DNA of 6,425 nucleotides, from the NCBI GenBank assembly GCA_021778875.1, contig JAJYBT010000026.1, positions 1-6,425 on the forward strand, written 5' to 3'. Numbering within the stretch: the first letter of the stretch is position 1; the number at the start of each line of letters is the position of its first letter. Source of the stretch: Acidobacteriota bacterium (GTDB lineage Bacteria; Acidobacteriota; Terriglobia; Terriglobales; Acidobacteriaceae). Below, in pieces: positions 1-6,375 of the stretch. The notes beneath the pieces are model-generated. The model saw nothing but the letters and a program-made list of their open reading frames with translations, was not told the origin of the DNA and made no database searches. A program made the position numbers and the translations under genes.

Positions 1-2705
1 TTCACGCCCGCCTGCCATGCTGCGTAGAGCGATGTCGCGCTGAAGTAGTTCACATAGCCCGTCATCAACAGCCGCAGCGGTGCGTTCGTGTTCACCTCGC
101 CCAGGTCGAGCGTGAGCATGTGCTCATTCGCAAAGCCGTCATACGGCAGCGGCTTGAATCCGCTCGCAAACTCGTGATCGCGCCGGCTCAACTGCGCCAG
201 CACATCGCGCCCTTCTCCATCCCACGCGCCCACCGGCAGCCGCGCGCCCGCTGAAGCCACCACGCGCCCTGACGCAAACGGAGGATCATCCAGGAACTTC
301 TCGTCCGGATTCACTTCAACATTTTCAGGGTGGTCCACCGCCACCAGCCGCAGTTGGTCAATGTAGTTCACTTCCTCCATCGGCTCGATGAAGCGCAGGC
401 TCAGCCTGCCATTCACAGGCACTGTCTGTGCGCCATCTACCTTGACCCACTCGCCGGGATTCGGCGTATTGCGCCGCGTGGGCGTGAACCAGTGCCCCAC
501 AACCGCCGCGCCAATCACGTCCGTCACCAGCTTGTATTTGTGCCCGTCCCAGGCAAACAGCACAGGGGACGAGCTGCCGCGGCGGTCCGCTTCCTTCATC
601 GCAATCACCGGCTTCTGCGGCAAATCAATCTCATCCTGCAGCACGCCCGTGGGCCACAGAATGCGCAGTAGATCAATGCCCTTTGCATTGCCCAGCCCAA
701 TCAGCAGTTGCGGAGGCCCCTGCGTCTGGTAGCCCGAAGCGCCGGCCAGTTCCCACTTCTGCCACTGGCCGTTCGCAAAAATCTCCACCTTCGCGCCCAG
801 AGCCGTCTTGTTGTCCGCATAGCCCGTCAGGTCCAGCCGCACAGAGTTGTTCCTGTTCGCGCCCACGTTGCGCAGCAGCACCGGCGGCGCATTCTCCTCG
901 GTCACAATCAGATCCGCCGCGCCATCGCCATCCACATCGGCAGCAATCAGCCCGCGCGGCGCGCTCAGCCTCACGCGGTCCAGACCCAGCGCGCGGCTCA
1001 CATCTTCAAAGCTGCCGTCTCCGCGATTGCGGAATACTTTCACGCGCGGCCCAGCGCTCGTCTCTACAATTGCCGCCAGGTCAACCCATCCATCGTTGTC
1101 GATATCCACCGCCGTAACGCCCCATCCGCGGAGCGCGCCGTTGAGCGGCAGGTTCACGCGCTCAAAGCGCCGGCCCGCGTTGTTCGGCCCCGCCACATTG
1201 CGCCACAGCGTCAGCCCCGGAGCGCCCGCGTGCGTCACGGCAATATCCATCCAGCCGTCCTTGTTGTAGTCCAGCACGGCAATGCCTTCCGTCGCTGGCA
1301 GCTTCGCGTCATAGAGCGCCTGCTCCGGATACTTGCCCTCGCGCGGATTCACATACAGCACCGGCGCGGCACTATCTCCCGTCATCGCCAGGTCCACCGC
1401 GCGGTCATTATTGAAATCCGTCAGAATCGCAGACGCCGTCCTGCCGCTGCCGCCCAGTCCCGTTTCTGCCGTCACCTCGGTAAACGTCTTGTTCCCGTTG
1501 TTGCGCCACAGCACATTCGATTCATCGCCGGCCTTCAGTGGCAAGCCGCTCAGCAGCAGATCCAGATCGCCGTCGTGATCGTAGTCCACAAACGTAATGC
1601 CCGTGGGCTGATTGCGCGCCGTAAGCCCCGCCTCCGCCGTCGCGTCCTCAAACTTGCCGTGCCCCAGGTTGCGAAACAGCCGCACGCCGTCATCCAGCGC
1701 TACCGCCAGATCATTCAACCCATCGCCGTCAAAGTCGCCCACTGTGCAGGCCACCGCATGGCCCGCTGCCTTCAATCCCGCAGTCGCGGCATCCAAATCT
1801 TCAAAACTGCCATCGGCGCTGCGATGCAGCACGCGAATCGCCTGCGCTCCCGCAGCCATCAGCACCAGGTCCATCTGGCCCGAGCCGGTCACGTCCATCA
1901 TGCACGCCCCGCCCGTGCCATTGAACATCGGCGCCCCGGAGCCGGGTGCCCCAGGTCTCGCCTTTGAGACCTGGGAAATCATCGTCTCCGGCTCCAGCTT
2001 CACCGCAATCATCGCCTTCTCAACCGCCTGCGGCTCTTCCACCGGCGTCACCGTCGAGTAATGTCCCTGCTCGCCATAGGCCAGGCCGATAGCCGCGGAA
2101 ATCTTCGTGCTCGTCATGTGCTGGAAAAGTTTGAAGTGCTCCCGCGCCTCCTGCGTGTGACCCGAGCGCTGCAGCGCGCGCGCCATCGCAAACTCCGACG
2201 AGGCATGCAGCGGATTGATCGCCAGCGCCTGCTTCAGCACCACAATCGCCTTGTCGAACTGCTTCATTTCCTGGTAGCAGACGCCCTCAAAATAATAGGA
2301 GTCCACGTCACGCGGATCGTACTTCACCGCCTGCTTGAAGCTCGTCAGCGCCGCATCGATGTCGTTATCGGCATGCTGCGCAAGGCCCAGGTTGTACCAC
2401 GCCTGCGGATTGTCCGGCGTCAGCGCAAGAGCCTTCTGGAAGGCATCCTTTGCCTCCGGCAACTTTTGCAGGGTCATCAGCGCGATGCCATCATTGATGG
2501 CTGCCTGCGCCAGCTTCGGATCCTTCTTGAAGGCCGCCGCAAAGCTCTGCTCCGCGCGCTCGGTAAACTGCTGGCCCATCTGCGCCACGCCGCGATTGTT
2601 CAGCACAATCGCCTCGGCGTCATAGCGCGTCTCCGCCGCCATTGCAGCCGACGCAACCAACAGCAGGGCCGCACACCCGCCCATTCGCATCCATCTCGTA
2701 CGCAA
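1..2705 (-). CDS. Exported TPR / FG-GAP (VCBS) / ASPIC-UnbV repeat protein, C-terminus cut by window edge
   Basis: Translating the minus strand gives an uninterrupted frame of 901 codons that runs off the left edge. From the TTG at 2705, residues 1-23 form a Sec signal peptide: a basic n-region (RTRWMR), a hydrophobic core (CAALLLVASAA) and a likely AMA|AE cleavage site. Residues about 28-200 are TPR-like helical repeats, for example around PQAWYNLGLAQ. Six Asp-rich FG-GAP/VCBS-type loops begin near residues 324 (DFDGDGLND), 374 (DYDHDGDLD), 430, 479 (DYNKDGWMD), 534 (DIDNDGWVD) and 590 (DVDGDGAAD); such loops bind Ca2+ in beta-propellers. Residues about 618-690 match the ASPIC/UnbV domain (LLIGLGNAKGID, then ILWPTG). 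A further region from about 712 (VLFAWDGHKYKLVTD) continues to the edge. Large CRTAC1-like proteins of this layout are known in acidobacteria and have no established function. An extracytoplasmic binding or scaffold role is inference. Alternative in-frame ATG starts are at 2690 and 2684; both would shorten the basic n-region. Confidence 0.9.
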   Translation of the reverse strand, partial: MRTRWMRMGGCAALLLVASAAMAAETRYDAEAIVLNNRGVAQMGQQFTERAEQSFAAAFKKDPKLAQAAINDGIALMTLQKLPEAKDAFQKALALTPDNPQAWYNLGLAQHADNDIDAALTSFKQAVKYDPRDVDSYYFEGVCYQEMKQFDKAIVVLKQALAINPLHASSEFAMARALQRSGHTQEAREHFKLFQHMTSTKISAAIGLAYGEQGHYSTVTPVEEPQAVEKAMIAVKLEPETMISQVSKARPGAPGSGAPMFNGTGGACMMDVTGSGQMDLVLMAAGAQAIRVLHRSADGSFEDLDAATAGLKAAGHAVACTVGDFDGDGLNDLAVALDDGVRLFRNLGHGKFEDATAEAGLTARNQPTGITFVDYDHDGDLDLLLSGLPLKAGDESNVLWRNNGNKTFTEVTAETGLGGSGRTASAILTDFNNDRAVDLAMTGDSAAPVLYVNPREGKYPEQALYDAKLPATEGIAVLDYNKDGWMDIAVTHAGAPGLTLWRNVAGPNNAGRRFERVNLPLNGALRGWGVTAVDIDNDGWVDLAAIVETSAGPRVKVFRNRGDGSFEDVSRALGLDRVRLSAPRGLIAADVDGDGAADLIVTEENAPPVLLRNVGANRNNSVRLDLTGYADNKTALGAKVEIFANGQWQKWELAGASGYQTQGPPQLLIGLGNAKGIDLLRILWPTGVLQDEIDLPQKPVIAMKEADRRGSSSPVLFAWDGHKYKLVTDVIGAAVVGHWFTPTRRNTPNPGEWVKVDGAQTVPVNGRLSLRFIEPMEEVNYIDQLRLVAVDHPENVEVNPDEKFLDDPPFASGRVVASAGARLPVGAWDGEGRDVLAQLSRRDHEFASGFKPLPYDGFANEHMLTLDLGEVNTNAPLRLLMTGYVNYFSATSLYAAWQAGV
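1950..1975. repeat. Perfect 10-bp inverted repeat inside the coding region
   Basis: The arms CCCAGGTCTC (1950-1959) and GAGACCTGGG (1966-1975) are exact reverse complements around a six-base loop (GCCTTT). The element falls in frame within the minus-strand gene and encodes about residues 244-252 (SQVSKARPG), in the linker between the TPR part and the first FG-GAP repeat. The flank GGGTGCC directly before the left arm may belong to the same unit. It resembles dispersed REP-like palindromes, but only one copy is visible here, so the repeat-family assignment is inference. Confidence 0.6.
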
Positions 2706-2711
2706 CGTTAT

Positions 2712-2715
2712 CTCC
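2712..2715 (-). promoter_or_regulatory. Shine-Dalgarno GGAG deciding a TTG start
   Basis: On the minus strand GGAG is followed by six bases (ATAACG) and then TTG at 2705-2703. This spacing is ideal. The later in-frame ATG codons at 2690 and 2684 have no comparable motif at proper distance. Using TTG also adds the RTRWMR basic segment expected at the front of a signal peptide, so the two lines of evidence agree. Confidence 0.6.
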
Positions 2716-2723
2716 AGACCGGC

Positions 2724-2740
2724 CGGGCCTCTGCGGCCCG
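2724..2740 (-). promoter_or_regulatory. GC hairpin in the leader of the minus-strand gene
   Basis: CGGGCC (2724-2729) and GGCCCG (2735-2740) pair perfectly around a five-base loop. The structure would sit in the minus-strand mRNA about nine bases upstream of the GGAG. There is no T-tract after it in either direction, so it is not an intrinsic terminator. It could stabilise the mRNA or affect translation initiation. In such GC-rich DNA a six-bp stem may also be chance. Confidence 0.3.
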
Positions 2741-2815
2741 CAGAAAATCGGGGAACCATCCAGTGTATGCGAGCGCCCATCCCCGCCGCATCGGCCAGTT
2801 ATCCGGTCTTTGCTC

Positions 2816-2840
2816 TCATCAAATCATCAGAGGCTCATCA
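2816..2840. repeat. Three direct TCATCA hexamers in the divergent intergenic region
   Basis: TCATCA occurs at 2816-2821, 2824-2829 and 2835-2840, that is, with starts 8 and 11 bases apart. The last copy ends three bases before the TATACT box of the rightward operon, and no good -35 hexamer is visible. The array therefore occupies the place where an activator or repressor would bind. A regulator-binding role is inference; simple-sequence chance is possible. Confidence 0.35.
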
Positions 2841-2843
2841 ATT

Positions 2844-2849
2844 TATACT
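2844..2849 (+). promoter_or_regulatory. Putative -10 box (TATACT) of the sugar operon, likely leaderless
   Basis: TATACT differs from the TATAAT consensus at one position and stands out in a GC-rich setting. It ends six bases before the GTG at 2856, so transcription would be expected to begin at or very near the start codon. No Shine-Dalgarno sequence lies at usable distance from this GTG, which fits a leaderless message. No convincing -35 was found 16-18 bases upstream. Confidence 0.5.
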
Positions 2850-2855
2850 CCGGTT

Positions 2856-3959
2856 GTGATCGACTCTCTTCAGAAGGTTGACTGGTTCGCCTTTCTCGCG
2901 CGCCCACGCCTGGCGTCGCCATTGCCTCAGGCGCTCCACGCCCTGCAGGGCCAGCCCATCCTCATCACCGGAGCGGGCGGGTCCATCGGCTCCGCGCTCG
3001 CCCTTCGCGTGGCCGCGCTCGCGCCGTCCATTCTCGTCCTGGTTGATGCTTCAGAGAGCCATCTCTACGCGCTCCAGAGCGCATGGGATCAGGCTGAATC
3101 GCCCGCACCCGTCGCTTGCATCCTCGGCAGCGTCGCAGACCGCGCGCTCCTCGACGAAATCTTCTCCATCCACGCGCCCCGCATCGTCTTCCACGCCGCC
3201 GCCTTCAAGCACGTGCCGCTCATGGAGCAGCAGCCCCTCGCCGCCATCGCCAACAACGTCTTTGGCACGCACGCGCTCGTCGCAGCAGCGGAGGCTCACT
3301 CCGCCCGCGTCATCCTGCTCTCTACAGACAAGGCCGTTGAGCCCGCTTCCATCATGGGCGTCACCAAGCGCGTCGCCGAACACATCGTGCTGGCCGCGGG
3401 CGGCACAGCTTTGCGCCTCGGCAACGTGCTCGCATCGCGCGACAGCGTGGCCGAGGTCTTCGCCCGCCAGATCGCGCACGGCGGACCCATCACCATCACC
3501 AGCCCCGCCGCCCGCCGCTACTTCCTCACCCTCGACGAAGCGGCGAGCCTGCTGCTCGACGCCGCATGCGAACCAAACCCGCCCGCGCTTCTCGCTCCCG
3601 CGCTGCCCGCACCGCACTTCATCGCCGATCTCGCCCGCTTCATGTCCGCTGAACTCGCTCCTGGCCGCGCAATCCCGATCGAGTTCACGCATCCCCGTCC
3701 AGGCGACAAAGAGGTCGAGCACCTCTTTTCATCCGCTGAAAGCACACAGTCCGCATGGACCGAACGCCTGCTCCGCATCCAAACGTCCCCCATCAAACAC
3801 GGCCAGTTGCAAAGCGCTCTCGCCGGCCTGCGTAGCGCAATCGAGGCGCGCGATCTTGCCGCCGCCCTCACCGGCCTGGGCACACTCGCCCCCGACTACA
3901 CGCCCAGTCCAGCTGTGCTTGCCCTCGCCGGCAAAACCGGCCAGCGAGTCTTGCTATGA
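2856..3959 (+). CDS. UDP-N-acetylhexosamine 4,6-dehydratase, soluble WbpM/CapD/FlaA1 type (Polysacc_synt_2)
   Basis: This 367-residue NAD(P)-dependent extended SDR probably converts UDP-GlcNAc to a UDP-4-keto-6-deoxy-HexNAc in the cytoplasm, the first step of several glycan sugar pathways. Visible motifs are the Rossmann loop TGAGGSIGS (38-46), the HAAAFKHVPLME segment (113-124), STDKAV (156-161) with catalytic Asp158 and Lys159, MGVTKR (167-172), RRYF (220-223) and RPGDK (281-285). Met167 occupies the place of the usual SDR tyrosine (MxxxK), as in WbpM-like enzymes; PseB/FlaA1 enzymes have Tyr. WbpM homologues are usually 600 or more residues with N-terminal membrane helices. This one begins just at the linker after that domain (DWFAFLARPR) and has no membrane segment. 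The frame is open upstream to 2061, but that part is antisense to the divergent gene, so GTG 2856 is taken as the start. The stop overlaps the next gene by ATGA. Exact product stereochemistry cannot be told from the sequence. Confidence 0.9.
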   Translation: MIDSLQKVDWFAFLARPRLASPLPQALHALQGQPILITGAGGSIGSALALRVAALAPSILVLVDASESHLYALQSAWDQAESPAPVACILGSVADRALLDEIFSIHAPRIVFHAAAFKHVPLMEQQPLAAIANNVFGTHALVAAAEAHSARVILLSTDKAVEPASIMGVTKRVAEHIVLAAGGTALRLGNVLASRDSVAEVFARQIAHGGPITITSPAARRYFLTLDEAASLLLDAACEPNPPALLAPALPAPHFIADLARFMSAELAPGRAIPIEFTHPRPGDKEVEHLFSSAESTQSAWTERLLRIQTSPIKHGQLQSALAGLRSAIEARDLAAALTGLGTLAPDYTPSPAVLALAGKTGQRVLL

Positions 3960-5143
3960 GCGCAACGCCGGGCATCAAGCGGCGCATCGCCGTCGTCACC
4001 ACCTCGCGCGCGGACTACAGCCATCTCTACTGGCCACTCCGCGAGCTGGCAGCGCATCCCGGCGTCGAGCTGGGCGTCTTCGTTCTCGGCCCGCATCTCT
4101 CGCCGCAGTTCGGCGCCACCGTCGCTGAAATCGAACGCGATGGCTTCCCCATCAAGGCGCGCATCGAGTGCCTGCTCAGCTCGGACACTGACACCGGCAT
4201 GGCCAAGACCATCGGCATCGCCATCCTCGGCCTCGCCGACGCGCTCACCGCCTGGCGTCCCGACCTGCTGCTCCTCATCGCCGACCGCTACGAAATGCTC
4301 GCGCCCGCATCCGTCGCCCTCGCCCTGCGCATCCCCATCGCGCACATCGAGGGCGGCGAAGTCAGCCAGGGAGCCATTGACGACCACGTGCGCAACGCCC
4401 TCACCAAGCTCGCGCACATTCACTTCACTTCCACGCCAACCGCCCGCCGCCGCGTCATCGCCATGGGCGAGGAGCCCTGGCGCGTCCACCACGCAGGAGC
4501 CCCGTCGCTCGACCACATGCGCCGCTCCGCGCTGCTGGACCGCGCCGCGCTCGAGGCCCGCATCGGCCTCAAGCTCACCCCGCCTGCGCTCGTCGCCGCC
4601 TGGCATCCCGTCACCATCCTGCGCGACACCAACACTGAAGCCGACGCCTTCTTCGCCGCGCTTGCCCAGACTCGCGGCCAGCTCATCTTCGTCTATCCCA
4701 ATGCCGACGCCGGCAGCCACGCGCTCATCGAGCGGACCCGCGCCCTGGCCGACTCACGCCCCCACACCCACATCTACGTCAACCTCGAAGCCATTGCCTA
4801 CTGGAGCCTCCTCGCCCAGGCCGACGCCCTCATCGGCAACTCCTCCAGCGGCATCATGGAGGCAGCTTCATTCGCGCTGCCCGTCGTCAACATCGGCATG
4901 CGCCAGCAGGGCCGCGAGCGCGCACCCAACATCCTCGACGCGCCCGCTGAAACCGAGGCCATCTGCAGCGCCATCCGCCACGCCCTCGCGCCGGACTTCC
5001 GCGCCAGCCTGCGCGGCATGGCCAACCCCTACGGAGACGGGACCGCCGCCACCACCATCGCGCGCGTCCTCACCACCGTCCCTCTCGACAACCTGCTCAT
5101 CAAGCAGCCCGTCCCCGTGCCCGAAGAGGACGCACGCGCATGA
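3956..5143 (+). CDS. neuC: NeuC/LegG-type hydrolysing UDP-N-acetylhexosamine 2-epimerase
   Basis: The 395-residue product is a cytoplasmic GT-B-fold enzyme of the UDP-GlcNAc 2-epimerase superfamily. NeuC-type members invert C2 and release UDP plus the free manno-configured sugar. Seen here are TTSRADY (15-21), ADRYEM (109-114, equivalent to the usual GDRFEM, with Asp110), HIEGGE (130-135, with Glu132 in the place of the catalytic Glu of WecB), GAIDDHVRNALTKL (139-152), WHPVT (216-220, with His217), and the UDP-binding GNSSSGIMEA (294-303) followed by RQQGR (316-320). The HIEGGE and GAIDD motifs favour NeuC/LegG over the non-hydrolysing WecB branch. ATG overlaps the dehydratase stop (ATGA), so translation is probably coupled; only a weak GCGAG precedes it. 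Between a 4,6-dehydratase and a DegT aminotransferase, a LegG-like role on a UDP-2,4-diacetamido-trideoxyhexose is more likely than plain UDP-GlcNAc hydrolysis, but this is inferred from context. Confidence 0.87.
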   Translation: MSATPGIKRRIAVVTTSRADYSHLYWPLRELAAHPGVELGVFVLGPHLSPQFGATVAEIERDGFPIKARIECLLSSDTDTGMAKTIGIAILGLADALTAWRPDLLLLIADRYEMLAPASVALALRIPIAHIEGGEVSQGAIDDHVRNALTKLAHIHFTSTPTARRRVIAMGEEPWRVHHAGAPSLDHMRRSALLDRAALEARIGLKLTPPALVAAWHPVTILRDTNTEADAFFAALAQTRGQLIFVYPNADAGSHALIERTRALADSRPHTHIYVNLEAIAYWSLLAQADALIGNSSSGIMEAASFALPVVNIGMRQQGRERAPNILDAPAETEAICSAIRHALAPDFRASLRGMANPYGDGTAATTIARVLTTVPLDNLLIKQPVPVPEEDARA

Positions 5144-6273
5144 ACGAGACAGCCAACGAGCCCATCCCGCTTTCCGCGCCCGACATCACCGACGCTGAAA
5201 TCAACGCCGTCACCGCCGTCCTGCGCACACGCCACCTCAGCCTCGGCCCCGAACTCACCGCATTCGAGCAGGCGCTCGCTGGCTATCTCCGTGTGCCGCA
5301 CGCCGTCGCCGTCAGCTCCGGCACCGCCGGCCTGCATCTCGCGCTGCTCGCCCTCGGCATCGGCGAGGGCCACGAAGTCATAGTGCCTTCCTTCGCCTTC
5401 ATCGCCGTCGCCAACGCAGTTGTCCAGGTCCGCGCCACGCCCGTCTTTGCAGAAATCGACCCTGTCACACTCAACCTCTCGCCAGCCGCCGTCGAGCAGG
5501 CCATCACGCCGCGCACCCGCGCCATCCTTGTCGTACACACCTTTGGCGTTCCGGCCGAAATGGACGCACTCCAGACCATCGCCCGCCGACACAACCTCGC
5601 CGTGATCGAAGATGCCTGCGAAGCCATCGGCGCCGAGTTCGATGGCCAGCCCGCCGGCAGCTTCGGCGACCTCTCCGTTTTCGGCTTCTATCCGAACAAG
5701 CAGCTCACCACCGGCGAAGGCGGCGCCGTCCTCGCCCGCGAACCCGCCCACGCCGCCCGACTTCGCAGCCTGCGCAATCAGGGGCGAGATCCTTCCGCCA
5801 ACTGGCTCGATCACGCCGAAATCGGCTACAACTATCGCCTCTCTGAACTCGCCTGCGCGCTTGGCCGCGTGCAACTCAGCCGCATCAGCGAAATGCTCGC
5901 TCTCCGCCGCGCAGCAGCCGAACGCTATCACGAACTGCTTGACCCAATCTCCGGTCTCGAACTGCCCCCGCTCGCTTTGCCCCGCCGCACCATCAGTTGG
6001 TTCGTCTATGTCGTCCGCCTGCCTCAGCGCGCAGACCGCGACCGCATCCAGGCCGCTCTCGCCGCTGAGGGCATCGCCACCGGTCGCTACTTCGCGCCCA
6101 TCCACCTGCAGCCTGCCTGGCGCAGCCATCCCAGCGCCGCCGCCGCCGCGCTGCCCCTCACTGAATCCATCGCGCGCCGCTCGCTCGCCCTGCCCTTCTT
6201 CAATCGCATCGCTCCAGGCCAGCAAAAGCGAGTGGCCCTTGCCATCCAGCAAGCACTCACAGGCAGAGCCTGA
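5140..6273 (+). CDS. PLP-dependent sugar aminotransferase, DegT/DnrJ/EryC1/StrS family
   Basis: The 377-residue product is a fold-type I aminotransferase that should add an amino group to a nucleotide-linked 4-keto-6-deoxy sugar, using glutamate as donor. Motifs in order are LGPELTAFEQ (35-44), SSGTAGLHLAL (59-69, PLP phosphate binding), VPSFAFIAVANAV (82-94), EDACEAIGAEFDG (157-169, with Asp158 facing the PLP ring), FYPNKQLTTGEGG (183-195, with Lys187 as the Schiff-base lysine), and GYNYRLSEL (229-237). Length is normal for the family and no key residue is missing. EDACEAIGAE rather than EDxAQ-H is common in perosamine-synthase- and LegC-like members. ATG overlaps the epimerase stop (ATGA), and AGAGGA at 5125-5130 is a fair ribosome binding site. 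The likely substrate is the keto-sugar made by the first gene of the operon (LegC/PglE-like chemistry). The family alone does not fix substrate or C3/C4 regiochemistry. Confidence 0.92.
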   Translation: MNETANEPIPLSAPDITDAEINAVTAVLRTRHLSLGPELTAFEQALAGYLRVPHAVAVSSGTAGLHLALLALGIGEGHEVIVPSFAFIAVANAVVQVRATPVFAEIDPVTLNLSPAAVEQAITPRTRAILVVHTFGVPAEMDALQTIARRHNLAVIEDACEAIGAEFDGQPAGSFGDLSVFGFYPNKQLTTGEGGAVLAREPAHAARLRSLRNQGRDPSANWLDHAEIGYNYRLSELACALGRVQLSRISEMLALRRAAAERYHELLDPISGLELPPLALPRRTISWFVYVVRLPQRADRDRIQAALAAEGIATGRYFAPIHLQPAWRSHPSAAAAALPLTESIARRSLALPFFNRIAPGQQKRVALAIQQALTGRA

Positions 6274-6308
6274 CCCGCAATCTTTCCTCCTGCCGCCAGC
6301 TTTTCGTG

Positions 6309-6314
6309 TAATAT
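6309..6314 (+). promoter_or_regulatory. Possible -10 box (TAATAT) for the right-edge gene
   Basis: TAATAT preceded by TG lies in the 102-bp gap after the aminotransferase, 61 bases before the next start codon. It is one of few AT-rich hexamers here. No clear -35 sequence was found upstream. It would give the last gene its own transcript, in line with its different look and its strong ribosome binding site. No intrinsic terminator was seen in this gap, so read-through from the sugar operon is possible. Confidence 0.3.
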
Positions 6315-6362
6315 CGGTGCCTGACTATTCCCGGGCTGGCTTCTACGGCTCTCTGATAGCTC

Positions 6363-6370
6363 AAGGAGGA
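6363..6370 (+). promoter_or_regulatory. Strong Shine-Dalgarno AAGGAGGA
   Basis: A near-complete anti-16S match ends five bases before ATG 6376. It is much stronger than anything before the three sugar genes, which suggests an independently and highly translated gene. Confidence 0.8.
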
Positions 6371-6375
6371 ACATC

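Noticed and set aside
708..1967. Long plus-strand open frame of 419 codons
   Set aside because: It is exactly antisense and codon-phase aligned to the minus-strand FG-GAP gene, and its product is Arg/His/Gln-rich with no recognisable domain. It arises from GC-biased codons.
2762..2767. TACACT on the minus strand as a -10 box for the exported protein gene
   Set aside because: No fitting -35 was found 16-18 bases upstream, and a match of this quality can occur by chance.
2061..2855. Upstream extension of the dehydratase frame to an ATG at 2061
   Set aside because: This part is antisense to the TPR-coding region and then crosses the intergenic region. Dehydratase similarity begins only after GTG 2856.
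2878..4128. Plus-strand frame of 416 codons overlapping the dehydratase
   Set aside because: The product is Ser/Pro/Arg-rich without domains, a typical +1 shadow of a GC-rich gene.
3896..4720. Minus-strand open frame opposite the epimerase
   Set aside because: Gly/Glu/Asp-rich shadow of a clear NeuC-type gene on the other strand.
5029..6252. Minus-strand open frame of 407 codons opposite the aminotransferase
   Set aside because: Its product is a low-complexity Gly/Ala/Glu/Asp-rich shadow. The plus strand carries a full-length aminotransferase with all expected motifs.
6274..6375. Intrinsic terminator after the aminotransferase
   Set aside because: No stem followed by a T-tract could be found in this gap.
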